Assembly (NCBI RefSeq): GCF_021699195.1 | Contig: NZ_SSXE01000045.1 | Span: 1 to 54,250 of the forward strand | From: Nonomuraea sp. MG754425 | GTDB taxonomy: Bacteria > Actinomycetota > Actinomycetes > Streptosporangiales > Streptosporangiaceae | Direction of reading: 5' to 3' | Length of the DNA stretch: 54,250 nucleotides | In this document: positions 8,252-16,207 of the stretch, piece after piece | Layout of the letters: each line of letters begins with the position of its first letter | Position numbering within the stretch: the first letter of the stretch is position 1 | Position numbers and translations under genes: made by a program | The notes under the pieces: generated by a model | Databases searched by the model: none | What the model was told of the DNA's origin: nothing | What the model saw: the letters and a program-made list of their open reading frames with translations, nothing else

Positions 8252-9856
8252 TTGAAGCGCATCCTCATCCCCGCCGGTGGCGCCATCCTGGCCACCGGCA
8301 TGCTGGCCGCCGGTCTCGCCGGTACGGCTTCGGCCGACACCGACATCGCCAAGGACAACATGGCGACCAGCGCGGCCAACGCCAAGGCCATCGCTCAGTT
8401 CTGGGCGGAGAACAACGGTGCCGCCCTCAAGGCCGCTACCGAGTCGAACGTCTGGGACAAGGCTGACGTCGCCAAGCTGCAGAGCAAGGGCGGCTCGACC
8501 TCGGACACCAAGCCGGGTTCGACCGCTCCGATCGGCGAAGAGAAGAAGACGACCGCCAAGGTCCAGAACGTCAACATGCCGAAGACCATCGGCAAGGTCT
8601 TCTTCGTCAACGCCAAGGGCGAGAAGAAGTGGTGCTCCGGCACCTCCATCCAGTCGAAGTACCGCAACCTGGTCTCCACGGCCGGCCACTGCGTGTACGA
8701 CACTGGCGCCAACGCGGACGTCATGTCCAAGTGGGTCTTCGTCCCCGGTTACTACCAGGGTCGTGCCCCCTGGGGCGTCTACGTGGGTAAGCAGGCCTTC
8801 ACCCACTACGACTTCGACGTCTACGAGGACTACGACCGCGACTACGCGTTCGTGACCGTGTACAACGGCGTCAACGTTTCCGGCAAGACCGCCAAGGTCA
8901 CGCCGAGCGAGTACAGGTCGCACATCGCCAAGGGCGGCCTGGGCTACGTCAAGGAAACGAAGATCACGAAGGACGAGTTCGACGCCGGCTTCGAGAAGTA
9001 CGGCGAGTCGGGCCCCTTCAAGTCGGCGGCTGCTGACCCCACCGTCGAGTCCGTCGCCAAGCCGGCCGACGTGACCGGCTCCAACGTGGCCGACTACAAG
9101 CTGGGCAAGGGCCCCACCGCGGGTGTCCAGCTCACGCCGGTCGAGGTCACCGAGTCGGTCTTCAACGCCGCGGCTAAGACGGGCTACGAGAACGGCTCGC
9201 AGTACAAGAGCCTCTCCAAGGAGATCGCGATCTCCAAGGAGGAGTACGAGAAGCTCAAGGCGGACAAGGGCGACGGCAAGTTCCTGGGCAAGATCCGCGC
9301 CCAGCTCGACGCCAACAAGAACGAGATCGCTTGGTTCAAGCAGCAGTTCTTCGTCCAGAAGTGGATCAAGAGCACTGCCAACGTCAAGTACTGGGTCGAG
9401 GACTACTACGTCGTCGACATCGCCGCCAAGGACGCCGGTCGTCTCGGCGACAACGTCGGTGGCCAGGGCTTCGCGTGGAACCAGCCGACCGGCAAGGCCG
9501 TGCGCGTGTTCGGCTACCCGGCAGCTCCTCACCCCGACGGCAACAAGAACTTCACCGGCGTTACTCCGAAGTGGTGCTACGGCACGACCACGAAGAAGCT
9601 GGTGGGCTCGGCTGCCAAGAAGATCGAGGAGCACGTCGCCCTCAAGTGCGCCATGACCGAGGGTGCCGACGGTGGCCCGTGGCTGTACAAGTACAGCAAC
9701 AGCAAGCGTCTCGGCTACGTGAACGGTGTCGTGAGCACCTTCAACGACCAGGACGGCAACGGCCGCGTGGACTACATCTCGTCGCCGTACTTCGACGGCG
9801 AGACCAACACCGTCTACAAGGCCGCCGCGGCTTCGTGGTCCGGCAAGATCGTCTAA
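8252..9856 (+). CDS. Secreted trypsin-fold pseudoprotease with repeat insert, paralogue 4
   Basis: The product is 534 residues from TTG 8252. AAGGAG lies eight bases upstream and the signal peptide (MKRILIPAGGAILATGMLAA, cleavage near TASA-D) begins at the TTG. The upstream in-frame extension to 8000 is non-coding leader. His146 (STAGHCVYD) and Asp197 (RDYAFVTV) are kept, but the nucleophile site is GADGGPW, with Asp473 replacing Ser. Residues about 207-392 are an insertion absent from paralogues 1-3. It contains four short repeats headed KVTPSEY, KITKDEF, QLTPVEV and AISKEEY. The domain resumes at DAGRLGDNVGGQGFAWNQ. Codon use favours T-ending Gly/Val codons more than the neighbours, as in paralogue 5. 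The product is probably exported and not a classical serine protease. Confidence 0.88.
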   Translation: MKRILIPAGGAILATGMLAAGLAGTASADTDIAKDNMATSAANAKAIAQFWAENNGAALKAATESNVWDKADVAKLQSKGGSTSDTKPGSTAPIGEEKKTTAKVQNVNMPKTIGKVFFVNAKGEKKWCSGTSIQSKYRNLVSTAGHCVYDTGANADVMSKWVFVPGYYQGRAPWGVYVGKQAFTHYDFDVYEDYDRDYAFVTVYNGVNVSGKTAKVTPSEYRSHIAKGGLGYVKETKITKDEFDAGFEKYGESGPFKSAAADPTVESVAKPADVTGSNVADYKLGKGPTAGVQLTPVEVTESVFNAAAKTGYENGSQYKSLSKEIAISKEEYEKLKADKGDGKFLGKIRAQLDANKNEIAWFKQQFFVQKWIKSTANVKYWVEDYYVVDIAAKDAGRLGDNVGGQGFAWNQPTGKAVRVFGYPAAPHPDGNKNFTGVTPKWCYGTTTKKLVGSAAKKIEEHVALKCAMTEGADGGPWLYKYSNSKRLGYVNGVVSTFNDQDGNGRVDYISSPYFDGETNTVYKAAAASWSGKIV

Positions 9857-9904
9857 GGTGACGGACAGCGACCGGTCCTAGACCGTTCGTGCTACCGCTA
9901 CCAG

Positions 9905-9935
9905 CGAAGGGCCCGGCATCCTGCCGGGCCCTTCG
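9905..9935 (+). terminator. Strong terminator after paralogue 4
   Basis: CGAAGGGCCCGGCA and TGCCGGGCCCTTCG are perfect 14-bp arms around a 3-base loop, about 50 bases after the stop codon. Confidence 0.85.
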
Positions 9936-9999
9936 GCATTCCACCGGAATGTGAAGGCGTTTGGACGCACGAGACGTCCGGACGGTGCCATCAACCCGA

Positions 10000-10015
10000 T
10001 GTGATCTGCGTCACA
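10000..10015 (+). promoter_or_regulatory. Perfect Crp-like box upstream of paralogue 5
   Basis: TGTGATCTGCGTCACA matches TGTGA-N6-TCACA at every fixed position. It differs from the box before paralogue 4 only in one spacer base and the last base. It lies 205 bp before the candidate -10 at 10220, far for a class I activator site, so repression, looping or an undetected upstream promoter is possible. Confidence 0.6.
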
Positions 10016-10219
10016 CAGCTCCATCGACCCGAACCAGGGGGGAGCCTCGGCCCCGCGAGCCACACTGACAACTTCCTTATGTTGATCAGGGCAAACGGTG
10101 AAGAGGCCCGCTTTCCTCGACTCCTGCGCATCAGCCGCCTAAACATCACAGAACGATCACGACCGGCTTGTCGCATCTTTTCCTCTCAAAGCGGCTACCC
10201 GACCCCAAGATCAACACTG

Positions 10220-10258
10220 TATGTTCCTGGCTATCCCTTTACTGACGCATGGGACGCA
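10220..10258 (+). promoter_or_regulatory. Conserved -10/leader element of paralogue 5
   Basis: This is the partner of the block at 8179-8217, with 38 of 39 bases identical. It starts with the -10-like TATGTT and is followed by a leader of about 32 bases containing CACGACAG and AAGGAG, also shared with paralogue 4. Confidence 0.5.
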
Positions 10259-10290
10259 AGAAGCGTTCCACGACAGCGCAAGGAGTTACC

Positions 10291-11895
10291 TTGAAGCGCA
10301 TCCTCCTCCCCGCCGGTGGCGCCATTCTGGCCACCGGTCTGCTGGCCGCTGGTCTGGCCAGCACCGCCAACGCCGACGACACGCTCGCCAAGGAAGACCT
10401 GGCCAAGACTTCGGCGCAGGCCGCCGAGGTCATCAACTTCTGGACCAAGTCTGACAACGCGGCGCTGAAGAAGGCCACGGCGTTCAACCCCGACGCCCTC
10501 GAGGTTCAGAAGATCTCCTCCGGTGGTGGCTACAGCGCGGACACCAAGCCGGGCTCCACCGCCCCCATCGGCGAGGAGAAGAAGACCACCGCCAAGGTTC
10601 AGAACGTGAACCTGCCGAAGACCATCGGCAAGGTTTTCTTCGAGTACCGTGACGGTTCGCTGTACTGGTGCTCGGGCACCTCGATCCAGTCGCAGTACCG
10701 CAACCTGGTCGCCACGGCCGGTCACTGCGTCTACGACATCGCCGCCAACGCCGAGGTCGTTTCGCGCTGGGTCTTCGTGCCGGGTTACTACCAGGGCCGC
10801 GCTCCTTGGGGCATCTACGTGGGTAAGCAGGCCTTCACCCACTACGACTTCGACGTCTACGAGGACTTCGACCGCGACTACGCGTTCGTGACCGTCTACG
10901 ACGGCATCGGCGGCGTCGTGAACAAGTCCACGAAGGTCACCCCGAGCGAGTACAAGGCTCACGTTGCCAAGGGCGGCGACGGCTACGTCAAGCAGACCCC
11001 GATCACCGACAAGGAGTTCGCGGCCGGCTACGAGAAGTACGGCGAGTCCGGCCCTTACAAGTCGGCGTCCGCTGACCCCACCGTCGAGTCCGTCGCCAAG
11101 CCGAAGGACGTGACCGACGCCAACATCGCCGCCTACAAGCTGGGCAAGGGCCCCACCACGGGTGTCCAGCTCACGGCGGTCGAGGTCACCGAGTCGGTCT
11201 ACGCCGCTGCGGCTAAGACGGGCTACGAGAACGGCTCGCAGTACAAGAGCCTCTCCGACGAGATCGCGATCTCCAAGGAGGAGTACGAGAAGCTCAAGGC
11301 GGACAAGGGCGACGGCAAGTTCCTCGGCAAGATCCGCGCCGAGGTCGCCAACGGTGCCGAGTCTGCTTGGTTCAAGCAGCAGTTCTACGTTCAGAAGTGG
11401 ATCAGGACCACTGAGAACGTCAAGTACTGGGTCGAGGACTACTACGTCCTCGAGCACTCGGTCAAGAGCGTCGGTCGCCTTGGTGACAACGTCGGTGGTC
11501 AGGGCTTCGCCTGGAACCAGCCGACCGGCAAGTACGTCCGCACCTTCGGTTACCCCTTCGGCCCGCACCTGGACGGCAACAAGCCGTTCACCGGTGTGAC
11601 GCCCAAGTGGTGCTACGGCAAGACGGCGAAGAACGTCCTGCGCATCCCGTCCAAGAAGGTCGAGGAGCAGGTCTCGCTGAAGTGCACCGTGACCGCCGGT
11701 TACGACGGTGCGCCGTTCCTGTACAAGTACAGCAACAGCAAGCGTCTCGGCTACGTCAACGGTGTCACCAGCCTCATCGCTGACACCGACAACAACAAGC
11801 GCTACGACACGATCACCTCGCCGTACTTCGACGGTGAGACCGCCGCGATCTACAAGGCCGCTTCGGCCTCGTGGTCCGGCAAGCTCATCCCGTAG
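10291..11895 (+). CDS. Secreted trypsin-fold pseudoprotease with repeat insert, paralogue 5
   Basis: This is the closest relative of paralogue 4 and exactly the same length (534 residues). The TTG start at 10291 has AAGGAG five bases upstream and opens the signal peptide MKRILLPAGGAILATGLLAA. An in-frame ATG at 10249 is rejected because the equivalent ATG before paralogue 4 is out of frame. His145 and Asp196 are kept. The nucleophile site reads TAGYDGAPF, with Asp472 replacing Ser and a further Gly-to-Ala change, so the oxyanion-hole loop is also altered. The insert carries the same four repeats (KVTPSEY, PITDKEF, QLTAVEV, AISKEEY). The pair probably arose by a recent duplication including upstream DNA, judged from near-identical leaders and long identical insert stretches. 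Confidence 0.88.
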   Translation: MKRILLPAGGAILATGLLAAGLASTANADDTLAKEDLAKTSAQAAEVINFWTKSDNAALKKATAFNPDALEVQKISSGGGYSADTKPGSTAPIGEEKKTTAKVQNVNLPKTIGKVFFEYRDGSLYWCSGTSIQSQYRNLVATAGHCVYDIAANAEVVSRWVFVPGYYQGRAPWGIYVGKQAFTHYDFDVYEDFDRDYAFVTVYDGIGGVVNKSTKVTPSEYKAHVAKGGDGYVKQTPITDKEFAAGYEKYGESGPYKSASADPTVESVAKPKDVTDANIAAYKLGKGPTTGVQLTAVEVTESVYAAAAKTGYENGSQYKSLSDEIAISKEEYEKLKADKGDGKFLGKIRAEVANGAESAWFKQQFYVQKWIRTTENVKYWVEDYYVLEHSVKSVGRLGDNVGGQGFAWNQPTGKYVRTFGYPFGPHLDGNKPFTGVTPKWCYGKTAKNVLRIPSKKVEEQVSLKCTVTAGYDGAPFLYKYSNSKRLGYVNGVTSLIADTDNNKRYDTITSPYFDGETAAIYKAASASWSGKLIP

Positions 11896-11944
11896 TTCTT
11901 GCTGTTGGACCGAACGACGACTTGTCATCGTTCACCTGCTTCAC

Positions 11945-11977
11945 CCGAAGGGCTCGGCTGCCAGCCGGGCCCTTCGG
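11945..11977 (+). terminator. Strong terminator after paralogue 5
   Basis: CCGAAGGGC-T-CGGCT pairs with AGCCG-G-GCCCTTCGG around GCC, followed by CCTTTCT. The outer stem resembles the terminator after paralogue 4, as expected if the unit duplicated. Confidence 0.85.
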
Positions 11978-12070
11978 CCTTTCTACGAGAAATCTGAGCA
12001 TTTCCCTTACAAGAGTGACTGACGGGTCGATAGGGTTTTTACACCCTTTTTGACAACTGTGGAGCCTTCC

Positions 12071-13618
12071 GTGAAGCGCCTGCTCATCCCCCTTGCCGCC
12101 GCCGGCCTGAGCGCCGCCGTACTCGCCGCGCCCGCCAATGCCGCCGCCCCGCACTGGGCATCCGAAGACCTGCTGCCCAAGCCCGCCGACGCGTACGGTG
12201 CCGCCGCCTTCTGGCTGGACTCCAACGGAGCCGCCCTCAGGAAGGCCACGCAGTACAACCTCGACGCCAAGGACGTGCCCAAGATCGTCAGCTCGGGCAG
12301 CAAGGGCGCCCCCGACGGCAAGCCCGGCATGACCGGCCCGACCACCAACCCCAAGCCCACCGCCAGCAAGAACGTGAACCTGCCGAAGACCATCGGCAAG
12401 GTCTTCTTCCTGGACAGGGCGGGCCACTACCGCTGGTGCTCGGCCACCTCCATCCAGTCCAGGAACCGCAACCTGGTCGCCACGGCCGGCCACTGCGTGT
12501 TCGAGAACGGCAAGGACGACGTCTACCGCAAGTGGATCTTCGTCCCCGGCTACCACCAGGGCCGGGCGCCCTGGGGCGTCTACGTGGGCGCCTACGCCTT
12601 CACCGCCTACGACCTCGACACCTATGACGACTACGACGGCGACTACGCCTTCGTCGCGGTCCACAACGGCTTCGCGCTGACGGGCTCGAAGGAGGTCGTC
12701 AAGAGCGAGTTCCACGCCTGGGGCGGGGACAAGTGGATCAAGCACGAGGAGATCAAGAAGGAGGAGTTCGACGCCGGCTTCGACAAGTACGGGCCCGCCG
12801 GGCCGTACTGGTCGAAGAACTTCGACGTCAACCCCGAGAAGGTCGCGCACAACTACCCCGGCCAGAAGATCCTCACCAAGGTCGAGGTCACCGAGGCCGA
12901 CTACGCCAAGGCCCCGAAGGGCACGGCGAGCTCCGTCAACGGCGAGCAGTACGAGCAGGCCGGCCCCACGCCGATCAGCATGGAGGAGTACCGCAAGCTC
13001 GTCTCCGAGAAGGGCGACGGCAAGTACCTCGGCAAGCTCACCGCCACCAAGGACGCCAACGGCACCGAGACCGCGTGGTTCGAGACCCGCTACTACACCA
13101 AGCAGTGGGTGAAGGCCGGCACGACCGTCCGCTACTTCCGTGACCACTTCATCATCGGCCTGGCCAAGGACCTCGGCCGCCTCGGCGACGTCGTCGGCGG
13201 TCAGGGCTTCGCCTGGAACCAGCCGCTCGGCCAGCAGGTGACGGTCTTCGGCTACCCGAGCGCCCCGCACCCCGACGGCAACCGCCAGTTCACCGGCGTC
13301 ACCGCCAAGTGGTGCGCCGGCAAGACCGGCACGAAGAGCGTGCAGGTCAACACCTTCAAGGTGGAGACCCACCAGATCCTCAAGTGCTCCATGACCGGCG
13401 GTTCCGACGGCGGCCCCTGGATCATGAAGTACGACAACAACAAGCGCACCGGCTACGTCAACGGCGTGACGAGCGTGTTCGCCGACAACGACGGCAACGG
13501 CCGGATCGACCACATCAGCTCGGCCATCTTCGACGGCGAGACCGCCGACGTCTACAACAAGGCGAACCTCGCCGAGACGAAGAAGATCGTCGGCCCCAAC
13601 GGCGAACTGCTGAAGTGA
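12071..13618 (+). CDS. Secreted trypsin-fold pseudoprotease with repeat insert, paralogue 6
   Basis: The product is 515 residues from GTG 12071. GGAG lies six bases upstream and the signal peptide (MKRLLIPLAAAGLSAAVLAA, cleavage near PANA-A) begins there; the in-frame ATG at 12050 adds seven residues. His141 (ATAGHCVFE) and Asp191 (DGDYAFVAV) are kept. The nucleophile site reads GGSDGGPW, with Asp446 at the Ser position. The insert between the Asp strand and GRLGDVVGGQGFAWNQ holds the four repeats in diverged form (VVKSEF, EIKKEEF, LTKVEV, PISMEEY). The tail KIVGPNGELLK matches paralogue 3. No Crp-like box or leader copy was found upstream, so its expression may differ from paralogues 3-5. 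A hairpin ends the array. Confidence 0.88.
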   Translation: MKRLLIPLAAAGLSAAVLAAPANAAAPHWASEDLLPKPADAYGAAAFWLDSNGAALRKATQYNLDAKDVPKIVSSGSKGAPDGKPGMTGPTTNPKPTASKNVNLPKTIGKVFFLDRAGHYRWCSATSIQSRNRNLVATAGHCVFENGKDDVYRKWIFVPGYHQGRAPWGVYVGAYAFTAYDLDTYDDYDGDYAFVAVHNGFALTGSKEVVKSEFHAWGGDKWIKHEEIKKEEFDAGFDKYGPAGPYWSKNFDVNPEKVAHNYPGQKILTKVEVTEADYAKAPKGTASSVNGEQYEQAGPTPISMEEYRKLVSEKGDGKYLGKLTATKDANGTETAWFETRYYTKQWVKAGTTVRYFRDHFIIGLAKDLGRLGDVVGGQGFAWNQPLGQQVTVFGYPSAPHPDGNRQFTGVTAKWCAGKTGTKSVQVNTFKVETHQILKCSMTGGSDGGPWIMKYDNNKRTGYVNGVTSVFADNDGNGRIDHISSAIFDGETADVYNKANLAETKKIVGPNGELLK

Positions 13619-13621
13619 CCA

Positions 13622-13650
13622 CGTCGGGCCCGGTCGACCCGGGCCCGACG
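13622..13650. terminator. Bidirectional terminator at the end of the protease array
   Basis: CGTCGGGCCCGG and CCGGGCCCGACG are perfect 12-bp arms around TCGAC. The hairpin lies between two convergent genes (stops at 13618 and 13658) and can serve both. Confidence 0.85.
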
Positions 13651-13657
13651 CAGCGGA

Positions 13658-15016
13658 TCAGACGGCGGTGAGCTCGCGCGTGCGCTCGCGCAGCGCGGCC
13701 ACCGGCCGCTCATTCTTGAACGGCTCCAGCCGGCGACGCAGATCGGCCACGTACGACCGGGAGCGCACCGACTGGAGCTCGGCGGCCAGGTTCAGCGCGT
13801 CGGCCGCGGCCGAACACGCCTCCTCCAGTTCCCCGCACTGCAAGAGCCCGGCGGCCAGCAGTGACAGGTTGAACATGCGCCCCCGCACGTACCGCGAGTC
13901 CATGTCGAGCGAGCGGCGTGCCTGGCGCACGACCCGCTCCCCCTCCCCGAGATCGCGGAAGCAGTGGGCGAACTTTGCGGACAGGTAAGCCTCGTCGAAG
14001 TAGCTGAGCCACTTGGGCTCGTCGTCGGGCTTGCGGACATCGAAGGCACTCTCGGCCTCGTGCAGTGACTGGCCGCAGGACCGGGCGTCGCCCAGCCCCG
14101 CGTGCGCGTGGGCCTCCAGCACGTGCGCGGAGGCCAGCAGCGTCTTCACCTCCGCCTTGTGGGCCGCCATCTGGGACGCCCTGGCCAGGTCGAGGGCGTG
14201 GGCCGGCTGACCCATGTAGATGGCCTGGTGCGCCATGCCGGCGAGGATCTCGCCGCCCAGCGTCTGGTCGCCGGCGCCCCTGGCCAGGCGCAGGGCCTGG
14301 ATCAGGTAACGCTGGGCGAGGCCGTGCTGCTCCATGTCGTAGGCCATCCAGCCGGCCAGCCGGGTCAGCTCGGCCGCCGCGGCAGCCAGTTGCCTGCCGG
14401 TGGACTCGCCGTACGAACCGTCCTTCAGCAGGGGGGAGACGGCGGTGTCGAGATACTTGACCACGGACGAGCGGACACGTCCGCTGCCGAACCGGTTGTC
14501 GAGCTCACCGAACGAGCGGGTGACCTCGTGGATGGCGGCGATGTCGGCGCGGCCCACACGCCGCGCCCCGCCGCCGTTCGTACGTCCCTCAGCGGGAGAC
14601 GTCAGCCAGCGTACGGCTCCAACAGAACCTGCTCCTATCGCGAACGTCGAATCGATCAGGAACCTCCGTCGTTCTACGTCGGCCCGCCACAGCGCCGTCA
14701 CAGTCGCGACCCCCTCCTGCCAGGTGTGCGTGAACTCCTGTCCGAGATCGAGGGGGGTGATGACGGCCGGCATGCCGAGGTCTTCCGACGAGACCGGCCT
14801 GCCTAGCCGTAGCGCGAAGATCTCCGTGAGCAGGCACGGCACCGGGTCGCGCGGCCGTTGACCTCCGATCCAGCGCAGGACGGAGCTGTGGTCGTACTTG
14901 AGTCCCGGTGTGCCACGTGCGGCTCCCAGATCGTTGAGGCGCCTGGCCAATCCCTTGTGGGAAAACCCCGCCTCGGCGATGAGCTGCTGTAGGAGTCGAT
15001 TAGGCTCGCGTTCCAT
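13658..15016 (-). CDS. XRE/TPR-type transcriptional regulator
   Basis: The product is 452 residues. The start at 15016 (MEREPNRLLQQLIAEAGFSH) has GAGGAG four bases upstream; an in-frame ATG 12 codons earlier lacks support. The first 90 residues form a helix-turn-helix region typical of large Streptomyces-type regulators (GFSHKGLARRLNDLG, then DHSSVLRWIGGQRPRDPVP). The rest is helical with TPR-like repeats, for example AGDQTLGGEILAGMAHQAIY and ALDLARASQMAAHKAEVKTL. Such proteins are common in sporulating actinomycetes and usually act as local regulators through peptide or protein partners, but targets vary. It converges on the protease array, so regulation of the array is only a positional guess. 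Confidence 0.82.
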   Translation of the reverse strand: MEREPNRLLQQLIAEAGFSHKGLARRLNDLGAARGTPGLKYDHSSVLRWIGGQRPRDPVPCLLTEIFALRLGRPVSSEDLGMPAVITPLDLGQEFTHTWQEGVATVTALWRADVERRRFLIDSTFAIGAGSVGAVRWLTSPAEGRTNGGGARRVGRADIAAIHEVTRSFGELDNRFGSGRVRSSVVKYLDTAVSPLLKDGSYGESTGRQLAAAAAELTRLAGWMAYDMEQHGLAQRYLIQALRLARGAGDQTLGGEILAGMAHQAIYMGQPAHALDLARASQMAAHKAEVKTLLASAHVLEAHAHAGLGDARSCGQSLHEAESAFDVRKPDDEPKWLSYFDEAYLSAKFAHCFRDLGEGERVVRQARRSLDMDSRYVRGRMFNLSLLAAGLLQCGELEEACSAAADALNLAAELQSVRSRSYVADLRRRLEPFKNERPVAALRERTRELTAV

Positions 15017-15188
15017 CGCTCTCCTCGTCACAGGAGTCGGCGCCCACATCATTACAGAGAGCTACAGTTATAGCACCTTGCGTAAAGGATTTATGGCAGT
15101 TCCCAAAGCTAACCTCAACTCCGTCCCAAGTCTCGGGCCGTTCCGCCCCGCTCGGCGACGACATCTCCCCGCAAAAGGCCCACGCGGC

Positions 15189-16124
15189 TCAGCTCGGCCG
15201 GCGGGCGGGTTCCAGGAGGGCGCTGATGGCGGCGGCGCCCGACTCGGCGAGCCAGTCGGCGAGAGTCCGCAGCCCGGGGTGGATGACGCGCAGCGCCTCG
15301 ATGTCGGCGCGCCAGCGGTGACCGGCCTGCCAGCGCTTCCTGGTCTCGGCGATCTGCGGGCCGAGCCGGGCGGCCTCCTCGTCGGTGAACTGCTCGTACC
15401 GGATGGGGATGCCGGTGGCCTCGGTGATCGCGGCGGCGGCCGCGACCGGGGTCGGCTCGTCGCCGGCCAGGTCCAGGGTGCGTCCGGCGAACCGGGCGGG
15501 GTCGGCGAAGGCGAGCGCGGCGAACTCGGCGATGTCCTCCAGCGCGATGACCTGCATGGGTTCGTCCGGCGGGAAGAGGTGCCGGTGCACGCCGTTGGAG
15601 AGGCCGTCGATGCCGCGGCCGAGTCCGAGGCCGAGATAGTTCGTCATGAACCGGACCGGGCGCAGCACGGTGGGAAGCGCGACATGGTCGCGCAGGTACT
15701 CCTCGATCAGCGTCTTGCCCTCCGACCCTGACGACGCCGATCCCGACGACGTCGATGCGACGGTGCTGAACACGACCTGCTCGACCCCCGCCGCGGCCGC
15801 GGCGTCGATCAGCGCCCGGCCGCGGGCCGCCTCGAGATCCGCCCGCGGCCCGTCCGGGCCGAAGGTCACCGGCGGAACGCCGAACACGGCGGCGACGCCG
15901 TCGAGCGCGGGCGGCAGGCTCGCCGGATCGTCGAAGTCGCCGCGCACGAGCCGCGCGCCCGCGGCGGCCAGCTCGACGGCGGCCGGCGCGTTCAGGTCGC
16001 GCACCAGCGCTCTCACCTGCCGGCCGCCGGCGAGCAGCCGCCGCGCGGTGGCGCCGCCCTGCTTGCCGGTGGCGCCGGTGACGAGGATGGGAGCGCCGGT
16101 GTCCGTCGGCGGTGTGCTGGTCAT
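15189..16124 (-). CDS. NmrA-like NAD(P)-binding oxidoreductase
   Basis: The product is 311 residues, with GGAGG five bases before the ATG at 16124. The N-terminus has the Rossmann glycine motif GATGKQGGATAR, followed by ALVRD and GDFDDPASL, as in the NmrA/HSCARG subgroup of atypical short-chain dehydrogenases. Many members bind NADP and act as redox sensors or quinone/NADPH reductases. The catalytic Tyr-x-x-x-Lys is replaced (the region reads EGKTLIEEYL), which fits this atypical group. It is divergently transcribed from a TetR gene 83 bp away, so the regulator probably controls it. The substrate is unknown. Confidence 0.85.
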   Translation of the reverse strand: MTSTPPTDTGAPILVTGATGKQGGATARRLLAGGRQVRALVRDLNAPAAVELAAAGARLVRGDFDDPASLPPALDGVAAVFGVPPVTFGPDGPRADLEAARGRALIDAAAAAGVEQVVFSTVASTSSGSASSGSEGKTLIEEYLRDHVALPTVLRPVRFMTNYLGLGLGRGIDGLSNGVHRHLFPPDEPMQVIALEDIAEFAALAFADPARFAGRTLDLAGDEPTPVAAAAAITEATGIPIRYEQFTDEEAARLGPQIAETRKRWQAGHRWRADIEALRVIHPGLRTLADWLAESGAAAISALLEPARRPS

Positions 16125-16207
16125 GATGCCCTCCGGAGAGATGGGGGATACTGATGCGGTCCGGAATGCTCCACCCGCTTCACCCTCGCAGACAAGGCTT
16201 TCGTGAC

